64,000 nucleotides of DNA. Source: Hydractinia symbiolongicarpus. Lineage: Eukaryota > Cnidaria > Hydrozoa > Anthoathecata > Hydractiniidae. The notes beneath the pieces were generated by a model that made no database searches, had not been told where the DNA came from, and was given only the letters and a program-made list of their open reading frames with translations. Of the stretch, positions 32,538 to 41,773 are shown piece by piece (positions within the stretch are counted from its first letter, which is position 1; every line of letters starts with the position of its first letter). Made by a program: the position numbers and the translations under genes. The stretch covers positions 11,243,501 through 11,307,500 of the forward strand of contig NC_079886.1 in the NCBI RefSeq assembly GCF_029227915.1, in the 5' to 3' direction.

Positions 32538-32910
32538 CTAGGGTACCATAGGAACAGCTGCTTTTTCTGTCGGCGGATAAAATTTTCCGAACGCCGTATA
32601 GACGAGAATTCCTAGCTCGTTCATAGATTCGCGGATGATCAAATCATTTTCCAGATCCTTACGGAGAGCATCGACATCATCGATGGATACAAAATTGCTG
32701 ATGGTTTTGCTATATAGTCCAAACGCATGATTGCTGATGGCTCTCGCGGTGGTTTCCACTTTTTCCTGGATTTCCTTTTCGGCTACCTCGGCGTGTATTT
32801 TCTCGACTATTTCATCTGATGCCTTATCGATGAAACTATCGCTACATTTTTTGGACATTAAACGTGGCTTGGTCTTTCGTATATCCTTTAAGGCCCGCAT
32901 CCAGATACTG
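32538..32910 (-). other. Unidentified coding stretch fused to the truncated polymerase
   Basis: After the PolB-like SPYMGDQYDPEVTF, the frame continues for about 120 residues (SIWMRALKDIRKTKPRLM..., ELGILVYTAFGKFYPPTEKA) to a stop at 32538. It has no PolB palm motifs. It is probably the end of another Polinton gene joined by a deletion that removed the polymerase catalytic core; its identity is unknown. The frame is open and charged-helical, so it was recently coding. Confidence 0.5.
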
Positions 32911-32959
32911 AAGGTAACCTCTGGGTCATATTGATCCCCCATATACGGACTGCGTAATA

Positions 32960-32977
32960 CCCCCCCCCCCCCCCCCC
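32960..32977 (+). repeat. Poly-C tract (18 C) in the polymerase gene
   Basis: A homopolymer within coding sequence. On the minus strand it encodes a run of Gly after FEKAVRGG. Expansion here, or sequencing uncertainty in its length, could alter the frame. Confidence 0.9.
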
Positions 32978-35596
32978 GCACAGCTTTTTCAAACATCAGG
33001 AGCATGTCAGGATCCGTCAGTAGCTCAAGCTTTACACCCGTGTACTTTAGTGCTGCTTTCCAAGCCAAGCCTGGTGCGCTATAGAAGTGGGCAGGATCGA
33101 GCTTGTAGTTCTCATGGCAGACTCCTCGAAAGTTTTGGAATATATCGGCGAGTAGTAAAACGTCATTCACTAAATACGCATCGTGGTAGTCACCCATGGT
33201 AGTTTCATCATCTTTGTATTGATAACATCCCATACTTCCTGAGCATGTTCATAATCATTGTCACTGATACCCTTCATATTCAACTTGCTATAGAAAGCCT
33301 CCTTTGGAGGTAGCTTAGTCTCCTCGAATCGTCGCCAGCCATCCATATACCCATAGGGATATACACCCTTCCTTTGCATGAGCTTAAAGATATCATCATC
33401 AGTGAAATACCAACGGAGATGTTTGCATTGGGCATCATCGAGGTTGCTTGCCAATTTTTTTAATGATGAAGCCATAAATCGACAGCTGTCTATGAATCGT
33501 ATTTCAATCTTTTTATACGTTTCACCATCACCATACCCAATACCTGCAATAGGTACTTTGATATTTACGTTGAAGGAGATATATTTTTCCGTATTCTCCG
33601 CGATGCAACCTATATCCTGGGTTTCATATTTTTCGCCTAATTCACGGATGAATAAGTGTGCATCATAGCCACTTAAATTGTGGAATATTACGGGTACGTG
33701 ATTAGGTGTTGTGTGCTGCTCCTCGATACAGCCCTGTATAGTGACAGTGGTCTCTTATTTTGCGATTCTTCGGATCATCGTTGAACGGCTTCATACATAT
33801 GTGACATGTTTCAGCAGAATCATATGAATTCTTCTGCATCTCAGTTAGTTCCATCATAGGCTTCTGTGGTAAGATAGCGTAGAGCCGCTTTACCTCATCT
33901 TCCAGGTGGTTGACAAAGCGGGGTACGCAGTCATCGTTTCTATATACTGTTAACGGGTGCGGCACTTCTCCATATGCAAAAGTGGAATACGTACACCAAC
34001 CGCATGGTTCATGTTTGTTTAGGTTCTTAGTTTTTGTATCCCGAGCATTTTCTTTCATAGGTATCGACAAGCTTTCAAAGTCTGCATAGATGACGAATGG
34101 GACTTTGAATTGTTGCTGACCATCCTGGTAGCATAGCCATTTTTCCTTCTCGCTTGGCATCGTGATCTTTACCGTCTCGTTGTCTTTGCAGTAGGTATAA
34201 TGATTGTCTCTTGATTCCACCGTTTGAAATCCCTGCAGACAATTTAGACAGAAATGCATTTTCCCATGATACTTCGATATCTCGCTACCTAATAGCCGTG
34301 AGAGATTTTTGATGGCTACGTAATGGTTCCTCTTCTCATCGGTGATTAGTAGCAAATTAGCCTGCTTCTCACGCTCATTATATGTAGATCGCCGCAGGAT
34401 ATTAAAGCTCTTCCCTCTTGCATACAAGACGTTCACGGCAATGTCGGGATTGTTTCTTTCAAATTTGATGATGTTTTTAATGGATGTGGGGAACTCAATG
34501 CCCTGCCAGTTGTATCGATATGGTTTATACCTATCTCTTCGTGATGTATGGCAGCTATAATTGCCCATTTAAAGCACTCCTCATCATCATTGATAGGATT
34601 CAAGATCGTTTTTTTCATCGCAATCCATTTTGGTGTTTCGATATATGATGAGCCTCGCGTTAGCTTCAGCTTATGAAAATCAACATCTAAATGCTGAATG
34701 GGACCTATGCTAAACCCAGATTTGGGTAATGCAGGATTTTCTACATGTGTTCTGATTTGTGCGAACATCATATCCATCACTTCATCCACGATTGTGCCTT
34801 GAAATACTGATGTCATGTTGCTGTGGAATACCTTGTCTACTTCTATAAACTCGTTAGTACCATCGATGGGCTTCCTCCATAGGATCCAGAGGGAGCATTG
34901 GATTTTCGCAGATCCCATTTCTTCCACTTGGTTTTCGATGAGTTTTTTCACATATGATCGAACCATGTCCAAGTACCCATTAATATCTGTTCTATCAATA
35001 CCGGCTATGCGAAAACTTCTAAATGATTTGTGTAATGCATGTTTGTGCTCTTGTGGTGTAAAATCATGCTCCTTTTGATCATCCTCTGCATGATCTTTCC
35101 TCGCTTCCTCCTCTATTTCACCAAAAAGGGTTTTTCTTGCTCCATGATATAATGAGAGGATACGATTTTTAACTAATGCAAATGTTTGCCGTACCGGTCC
35201 CTTGATACTCTCTGGTACATGGTCGATGAGCCATTCTGACAATTCTCGCAATTAAAGCTGGATTTCCATCAGTGCGAATTCTCTTATCGCTCTGGCTTTT
35301 TTGACCCATTGATCTTTTTTCGCACTAGTGGAAATTGCAGAGCGACACTTTTTTTGCTCTTATCGCCCAATTTCAGTGCGATAGTCAGAGCGACAATTAT
35401 CAAAAAGTTTTGATATTTATCGCTCTGAGTTTTCGCCCAAAAGTGCAACTTCAAAGAAATACCGAATGTCCATTTAAAAAAATTGAATAGATTCTATTGA
35501 AATTTAACTTCAGCACATGCTTACACGTGTTGAGTACAAGAAATAGTTTCATATGTGTTGTGAACCGAGCAGTGTTGTAAAAAAAGTTTTTATAAA

Positions 35597-36209
35597 ATGG
35601 GAAAAACAAATAGGTGCGACTTAAGGGAAGATGAATATTTAGCAGAGGCTGTTCGAAATTTTTCATGTCTGTACGACAAAAGTTGCAAAGAGTATCGAGA
35701 AAAAGATCGAGTGGCAAATGCTTGGAAGAATGTTGAGGAGGAGTTAGTATGTGAAGAGGGTAAAGTTTATCCTTGTTTGTCAGTTCAATGCGCTACATTT
35801 TTGCGCTGTTAAAACTTGAGCGTATTCAGCTTGTTCTATTACTTATTTGGAAAAAAAAGGTTTTTAAATTCAACTGTTTTAAGGGGAAGCTATTCGAAGA
35901 TGGGACAACTTGAAAAAAAGATACAGCAAGAAAAAGAATAACCTAAAAAAGAAATCTGCATCTGGATCAGGTTTGGCTGACGTTGAATCATGTGTCAAAG
36001 ATTTGAAAGAATAGTCTTTTTTATCTTGGCTTGATAAGCATTATCAAATGAGAGACACAAAATCAAATATAGCGGCTCCGGAGGATGAGGAAGATATTGA
36101 TTCTTATTCGGAGGCAGCGGTTGAAGATTATTTAAATAACGAGAATGACCCTGCTATAAAATCACCAAGTTTGGCCAAGATGACAACTATTGATTTACTA
36201 GATACCTAA
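35597..36209 (+). pseudogene. MADF-domain accessory protein of the Harbinger element
   Basis: Exon 1 is 35597-35759 and exon 2 starts at 35884, with a GT-AG intron in phase 1. The frame encodes a MADF domain: LREDEYLAEAVRNFSCLYDK, then KDRVANAWKNVEEEL in exon 1 and IRRWDNLKKRYSKKK in exon 2. In Harbinger transposons, this Myb/MADF protein helps the transposase bind DNA. A TAG at 36012-36014 interrupts the frame, which otherwise continues through SFLSWLDKHYQMRDTKSNI and an acidic region to a TAA at 36207-36209. The stop and the missing transposase make it non-autonomous. Confidence 0.75.
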
Positions 36210-36237
36210 AGTAAAATTCTCTATCGTGCAATTTCAT

Positions 36238-36432
36238 TTATTGAAGCAGTTGATTATACACTCCTTTCAATTCTCTTTCTCTATAAATTTGACGAACCCA
36301 AGAGAATGGCGATTTTCTTCGTCTCTTTTTTCTTATACTTCTAATGACTATTAAGGCAGTTACAGCTTCTTCTTCTTCTGAACTGTCTGCCATCTTGAAA
36401 TGTGTGTGTTCACATAAGAAAATTTCGCACAA
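36238..36432 (-). pseudogene. Harbinger transposase, N-terminal fragment only
   Basis: A minus-strand frame with MADSSEEEEAVTALIVIRSI (from about 36393), then RRRKSPFSWVRQIYRERELK and GVYNQLLQ. The W-V-R-x-I-Y/F...GVYxxLLQ pattern is the N-terminus of Harbinger transposases. The DDE domain is absent: the frame ends at 36238 and the MADF gene 3' end follows. This is an internal deletion. Confidence 0.75.
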
Positions 36433-36884
36433 AAAATAATTTGTATTGGCATGCTATCGCACTAAAACTCATTTGCAGCGTAGAACTCCTGTCGCACTAA
36501 AATTTTGTGTAATTTTAGAGCGATAGAAAGATTCGCACTGGTGGAAATCCGCCTTTACTCTTGATTACTGGACGAGTTCTCTTGAGCTCCTGGCGTTCAA
36601 ATTTATTCATTTCCTCAAACGTGAGTACATGTGGCTCTATCTTACTCCTAATAGGACGAGTCTTTGCCATCTCTTGTTTTTCAAAAATATCCATCACGTC
36701 TGGTGTGAATGAGGTAGGAGTGGGTTCTAATAAAGCTACAATTTCTGCTTTGCGTAATTTTGAATAACCCTTAATCCCCTGGCTCTTCGCGATTGAGTGT
36801 AATTCTTTTACAGTATTTGAATTCATTCTTTATTATAGTTTTTTTGATTCAGCAAAATTTCTAGCACGGTCATGATTTTGAATA

Positions 36885-37192
36885 TTTAGGGAATTTCCCT
36901 TTACTCATATTCTGTATAATATGAATATATGCTATTGCTCATGACGTCATATGATTTCGTTTTATATTATTTAATATGATTATGTGTTAGTATTTAACGA
37001 TATATACATTAATATGAGTTTGTATTGGTGATTGGCAGATGACGTCATGTATTTATAGTATATATTATTATGTGTTAGTTATTAGCATTTAATATTATTT
37101 CATATTATTTTGTGTTGGTGACTAACAGATGACTTAGGGAATTTCCCTTTGGTCGACGTCGACTGTGCCAGAACGAACATTTCTCTATCTCT
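36885..37192 (-). repeat. Polinton right terminal inverted repeat
   Basis: Inverted counterpart of 18139-18450. The outer roughly 160 bp are almost identical (one mismatch near GGAACAG/GGCACAG), and the inner part diverges. It starts 59 bp beyond the polymerase ATG. Confidence 0.85.
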
Positions 37193-37450
37193 AATGAAAC
37201 CCCGGGTTTGGTGTAAAAACTAAGTTTTAGGCCAAATAACAAAAGGAAAAGACGTTGCTAAGGCCGTATCCAAGAAGAATTTTTAATTTTGAAAACTACT
37301 ACTAATTTTTGATAAAGAAATAGAGCAATTTCCGGGTTTTTTCATAAAAAAGGAACGATGCCACTGTTTTCTACTCATACGAAAATGCATAAAAACGATA
37401 AAATTAAAAAAATGATTTTTTTGTGATTTTCAGGTATAGGACCACCTTAA

Positions 37451-38740
37451 ATGACTTTTCTAGAAATAATAAATTCTTTTTTTTTATATTTGAATTTTAT
37501 TGAATGATGTTTCTAACATTTATCGAAAAGAGTTAGTAGATTAAGTGACGTGTTCTCTGCAAGAATTTTTTAAAAATGTGAAAAAAGAGCCCTGGGGACA
37601 AGGTTGAATTCCTAGGACATATGCGTATAATTTTTCAGAGGTAAAAAGAAAACTGATGACCCATGACCCATGACCGGTCGACCTCTTAAAGATGGTAGTC
37701 AAAGTAGTGTCTTGGAATTATTGTTCGTGTTTCTTGTCAGTTGTTTTTTGTCTATTCCTCTTCTTTATTTCTTCTGTTCATAATATTTTGCTTTCCATAA
37801 AAATCATACAGAATTTTCATAATAAGTGCAGTCATCAGGGGGGTAAACATCCTAGTATACGATAGTTAATTGCTGTGAGTTCCAGAATAATACCACAAAT
37901 TGATAGAAACAATGTATTTCTATTGGAATGAGTAAATACAACACGTTCAGTATGCGTAGATTATTTATGGAAATTTTTTTAGGGAATGGGTAGGAATGAA
38001 AGTGCCTCCTTCATGCTTCTTCATATGCTCAAAATACATATCCTGAGCGTCAGGAAATGCCCCAATATATAATGTGTATCCGGAGTGTCAGGGCACGCAT
38101 TATAGGCATCTTCATGCCCTGAGCGTCAGGTACATGATACAGATGAAATGCACTGAGCGTCAGATGCATCGACATGTCTTGAGCGTCCAAGGACATGCTA
38201 ACTGTAATCTGTTAGGTACATCTGAAGAACTTGTGCAGTGTGGGGTGTTGGGTTTTATATACAACCATTAATAATCAAGACCTGGGTAGGGTCGAGTTCC
38301 TTCACAGGCAAGTGAGACTAGTGTCCCTGGCAACCTTTAAGATCAGGTCTTTAGGTAGAAACCACCCCACTTTCCCAGGTTCTACATGATATTTTAAATG
38401 ACTAAGGTAAACCTAATATATACTAACCACAATGCTAAAAACTATATTTTGTCACCACAATTAACATGAGCAAAACTTGCAGTTTAGCTCCATTCTAATA
38501 AGCTTTTAGTGTTTACCCTGCTGACTGGTGTGGACTGTTCTGCCCAGATAATAAACGCTACCCCGATTGTGTACCGCAGCTTGGCCTGGTTAAAAACAGG
38601 GCAGAAAATACATAATTAGGCAACATAATCAGGACAGTCAGGTTAATTATGTAAGACATTAAAAAAATATTATTTGGCACATATAAAGGAACATAAATCA
38701 GGGCAGGCCAGTTTATGTACCACAATCTAATATCATTTGA
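37451..38740. other. Gene-free stretch right of the transposon nest
   Basis: No gene supported. It contains one hairpin-family end (AGCCCTGGGGACAAGGTTG at about 37588-37606) and a degenerate tandem array of TGAGCGTCA-containing units at about 38040-38190. Confidence 0.5.
38040..38190 (+). repeat. Degenerate tandem repeat with CTGAGCGTCAGG core
   Basis: Five cores (CTGAGCGTCAGG and variants GGAGTGTCAGGG, CTGAGCGTCAGA, TTGAGCGTCC), spaced about 25-40 bp apart and separated by ATG-rich spacers. No coding sense. Confidence 0.6.
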
Positions 38741-38741
38741 C

Positions 38742-39030
38742 CCTGTCTATTATTTCCAGGAGGGGCCATGGCTTAGATGGAGAGTCTTAGTGTATTTAAT
38801 GCTCATTTGGAGCTACGCAGATCCAATTAGGCCATGCTCTACTAGTCAACTCCCTGCAACATCCAACGGCCCACACAGTGTGCCCTCTCCCCAATTTCCT
38901 TGACATGGCTTGGGTTAACCCAGGGCTACGGTAACATTCACTTGCCCATGTTGAATCACCGTCAAGAGGAATCGAACGCTGGTCTCCCGCACAGAGTATG
39001 ACAGCTATAACCACTAATCTATGGTGCCAC
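38742..39030 (-). repeat. tRNA-derived SINE copy, minus strand
   Basis: Read from 39030: GTGGCACCATAGATTAGTGG is an A-box-like head, followed by a B-box-like GTTCGATTCC. A body with CCCAAGCCATGTCAAGGAAA and GGATGTTGCAGGGAGTTG comes next, then a tail with AAATGAGCATTAAATACAC and CCATGGCCCCTCCTGGAAAT. The copy at 40433-40690 is in the opposite orientation. Confidence 0.75.
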
Positions 39031-39164
39031 AAAATGTAATTTTTATCTACGACAGTCTAATATTACTTAAGTCTTATAGAACGAACATATCGGAGCAGGC
39101 CTACTTATGTTTTATATTATTTCTCACTTTAACATAATAGGGACCGAGTGCTTTTTTTATCATT

Positions 39165-40245
39165 CGTCATCACTTCTGACAAGCAAATAGCCTTGGTTGT
39201 TGTTGTTCTCAAATGAAACGAAATTTCGTGTCTACTACTAAATTTTGGGATTTGCAAGTTTAATAACTTTTCACCAAACTTAATTCCTGCAAAAAGAATA
39301 ATTTAGGTTCCGTGAAATTTAGTTACTTCAAAGTATATTATGTTGAAATGTATATACAAGATTAGTTTATACTAAGAATAACGTCAAGACTTTTTCTTAC
39401 GCCATGCATAGTTTTTAATGGTGTTGTATATTTCAAATAAAAATTACGTTAAGACTTTTTTCTTTCACCATGTCTAGTTTTTAAGGGTTTCTTTCTTGCA
39501 GAGAATGTTACATTCACAAAAATTCGAAGAAAATACCAATCACAGCCTGCCTAGCCAGCCATTATGTCAGCGTTTATAACCCGATTACCACGACATATAT
39601 AACCAGGGCAAAAAAACATTATGTAGGCCGTGCCTACATAATCCAGCCATCCTGTTTATAAACAGGCCATTTTCGAAATCCAGACAGAACATGACCAGCT
39701 TTTATATCATTAGTCATCCCTCCTAACAAACAAATAGCACTGGTGGCAAAGTTGTTGTTGTTCTCAAATTAAACGAAATTTCGTGGAAACTAATTTTGGG
39801 GATTCGCAAGTTTAATAACTTTTTACCAAACTTAATTCCCATAAAAACAAATAATTTATATATGTTCCGTGAAATTTAGTTACTTCAAAATATATTATGT
39901 TGAAATGTATACGCACAAGAGAAGTTTATACTGAGAATTACGTCGAAACTTTTTTTTAGTTTTCAATTGTGTTTTATCTTGCAGAGAAAAATTATGTCGA
40001 GACTTTTCTTTCGCTAAGCCTAGTTTTCAATGCTGTTCTATCTTGCAGAGATTGTTTTGTTCACAAAAGTTTGAAAAAAATGCCAATCACAACCTGCCTG
40101 GCCAGACATATCAGCATTCATAATCTGGTCATTACAAAATAATCAGGGCAAAAAAACATAATCGGACCATGCGTACATAACTTGGCCATCCTGTTTATAA
40201 ACAGGCGGTTTTTGCAATCTAGGCAGAACATGACTAACTAAACAA
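39165..40245 (+). repeat. Two tandem roughly 540 bp units
   Basis: The first unit (about 39165-39700) and the second (about 39700-40245) share GTTGTTGTTCTCAAAT, ACGAAATTTCGTG, TTGCAAGTTTAATAACTTTT-like and CATCCTGTTTATAAACAGGC in the same order. The end TGTTCTGCC of the second unit has an inverted counterpart at about 38536, so the array may be part of a foldback or non-autonomous DNA element at about 38530-40230. Confidence 0.65.
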
Positions 40246-40432
40246 CAAGTTTTTTTATTTGATAGATTATAATATTGTTCTGTTGTTTACATTTTTAGCA
40301 GTAAGCTCTTTCTGTACTGTTGGCATCAGAAAAAGAAGGAGGTGCTAGGTGAAGCAAAGTAATTATCAGTCCATTTTGTCACACAAAGACATCAATGTAG
40401 CTAGCTACACTCATAATGTATTGTGGCGCCGT

Positions 40433-40690
40433 AGTTTAGTGGTTATTACTCTGGTACTTTTTGCGGGAAACTGGGGTTCAATTCCCTTTGGCGGCGATTC
40501 AATGTGGGCAATTGAATATTACCATAGTCCAGGTTAGCCCAAGCCATGTGAGGAAAATTGGGGAGATGGCGCACTGTGTGGGTTGTTGGATGTTGCAGGG
40601 AGTTGTCTGCCAGAGCGCTGACCCTAATTAAGTTTGGGTAGCTAAAAGAGAGCATTAAGCCATGGCCCCTCCTGGAAATAATACACAGGG
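40433..40690 (+). repeat. tRNA-derived SINE copy, plus strand
   Basis: The head is GTGGCGCCGTAGTTTAGTGG with a B-box-like GGTTCAATTCC, then AAGCCATGTGAGGAAAATTG, TGTTGCAGGGAGTTGTCTG, and the tail CATGGCCCCTCCTGGAAATA. It is clearly the same family as 38742-39030. Confidence 0.75.
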
Positions 40691-41773
40691 TATATCCCTT
40701 GATATTTGTTGCTAGCCATGTAAAATATGCACATCTCTCTCTCTCTTTCTTCAACCACACTGGATTAACAGCCATTGTTGCATGTGGACATATATATATT
40801 ATAAAACACCTTCAAACAATGGTTTTGCAAGTACCACATAGGTGTGAAAAGTATCTGATAAACTGGCAATTGTTTTTAATTTATTCTCTCATACCATGTG
40901 GATAATTTCGGTTGAAATACCACCCTCGTCCTAGGGTCTTTTTACTCTAACGTAAGCTCAGATCAAATTTATGTGTTTATGGTGCAGCATCACCAAAAAG
41001 GACTACCAAAATGTTGAGTATTGAAAAATATCGAAAGCAAGCTAAAAATATATGGTAAATATATTTTGACCTGTGACCTGTGTCATCAGGCATCAGTTAC
41101 ATCCTACTTAGTAGCAATTTGCTTATTTAAATTTTAAAAAACAAAGTATATATTCCAAAATTCTTATATTTTCAAAAAATTTTTAGTGCTGAGAAGTAAA
41201 CGTGACCACATTCAATTATACATTTTAAACCAATAAAAAAATTGATAAAGAGAACACATGTTTTTTATGTGGAAACTTCCTCGCTGGAATGCATATACTG
41301 CTAGAATATATATATGGTAACTAGGGACCACCTAAGGACCAAATTAGGTAAGTTTCCCAAACCTGGGTACCTGAATCTGTTTCGGAACGAACAGGTTTAT
41401 GACGTCATGAAACCACATTATTTTTGTAAGTGTTTGTGAAAAGTACATGATCCTATACATTCTCTTGATCAACGTTTCAAGACCTATATACGATAAAGAC
41501 AATGGGTATACAAATTCCTAAAGAAATTTTTTTCTTGTATGGACGGACTTTGCTGACGTCATCAAATTTAATGTCGTTTTTTTTTCTCCATTGTTTTCCT
41601 GCCTGAGTGGATTTTCCATGGACTTTATCGACTAGTATATATATATATTTTATATATATTTTAATGTTGTGTTAAAAATTTCTGAAAACAAAGTCATGTA
41701 TTTAGGTTTTACATAAAGTATTTGTTCTTGATTTAATTAACTGCACTCTGAGGTGGCTTATGTTTGACAGAGC
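40691..41773. other. Region upstream of CLP1
   Basis: No gene. AT-rich, with a single degenerate hairpin-family end near 40920 (CCTCGTCCTAGGGTC) and a TA-rich run near 41637-41660. The CLP1 promoter must lie here, but no element was recognised. Confidence 0.4.

Larger units (their letters stand above)
35256..36554. mobile_element. PIF/Harbinger deletion derivative inserted in the polymerase gene
   Basis: Terminal inverted repeats run AGCTGGATTTCCATCAGTGC at 35256 and AGGCGGATTTCCACCAGTGC (inverted) ending at 36554, continuing with similarity through ATCGCTCT. It is flanked by TAA on the left and TTA on the right, compatible with the TWA target preference of the superfamily but not an exact direct repeat. 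Inside are a MADF-domain gene on the plus strand and only the first coding part of a Harbinger transposase on the minus strand. The internal sequence between the ends and genes also contains repeated CGCTCT/GCGATA motifs near both ends. Confidence 0.8.
32538..36826 (-). pseudogene. Polinton protein-primed DNA polymerase B, broken and lacking the palm
   Basis: The start at 36826 follows AATAAAGA. A SAP-like motif comes first (AKSQGIKGYSKLRKAEIVAL), then a linker interrupted by a Harbinger element at 35256-36554. The frame continues at 35251-34433 (ELSEWLIDHVPESIKGPVRQ), shifts near 34500, and runs 34568-33702 with a zinc-finger-like CLNCLQGF..., the ExoI motif FVIYADFES, and CHICMKPF/DHCHYTG. 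It then shifts to a frame with ExoII NLSGYDAHLF (about 33650) and onward to 33170. ExoIII YLVNDVLLLADIF follows after another shift near 33200. At 32960-32977 an 18 C run precedes SPYMGDQYDPEVTF, after which the sequence no longer resembles PolB. Polymerase motifs A, B and C (including YxDTDS) are absent. Confidence 0.85.
18139..37192. mobile_element. Polinton/Maverick, 19 kb, degenerate, with nested insertions
   Basis: Inverted repeats begin AGAGATAGAGAAATGTTCGT at 18139 and end with the complement at 37192. They match almost perfectly for about 160 bp and recognisably for about 260-310 bp (to about 18450 and from about 36885). Flanking AATGA occurs on both sides (18134-18138 and 37193-37197), a 5 bp target duplication; the family norm is 6 bp. 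Family-defining genes lie inside: major and minor capsid proteins, retroviral-type integrase and protein-primed DNA polymerase. Without the nested insertions it would be roughly 11 kb, short for the family, in line with missing genes. Confidence 0.92.
14670..37446 (-). mobile_element. Kolobok-like DNA transposon, outermost of the nest (TTAA target site)
   Basis: The ends are GGTGGTCCTATACCTGAAA at 14670 and its exact inverted copy ending at 37446. Each is flanked directly by TTAA (14666-14669 and 37447-37450). With nested insertions removed, the element is about 1.6 kb (14670-15764, 17852-18138, 37193-37446). A TTAA duplication is used by Kolobok and piggyBac superfamilies. The transposase fragments on the minus strand resemble the Kolobok-like type rather than piggyBac, so I favour Kolobok. 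It hosts a 2.1 kb inverted-repeat element and a 19 kb Polinton. Confidence 0.75.

Noticed and set aside
14670-37446. piggyBac assignment from the TTAA target site
   Set aside because: The ends and the transposase fragments do not look like piggyBac; a Kolobok-like transposase remnant fits better.
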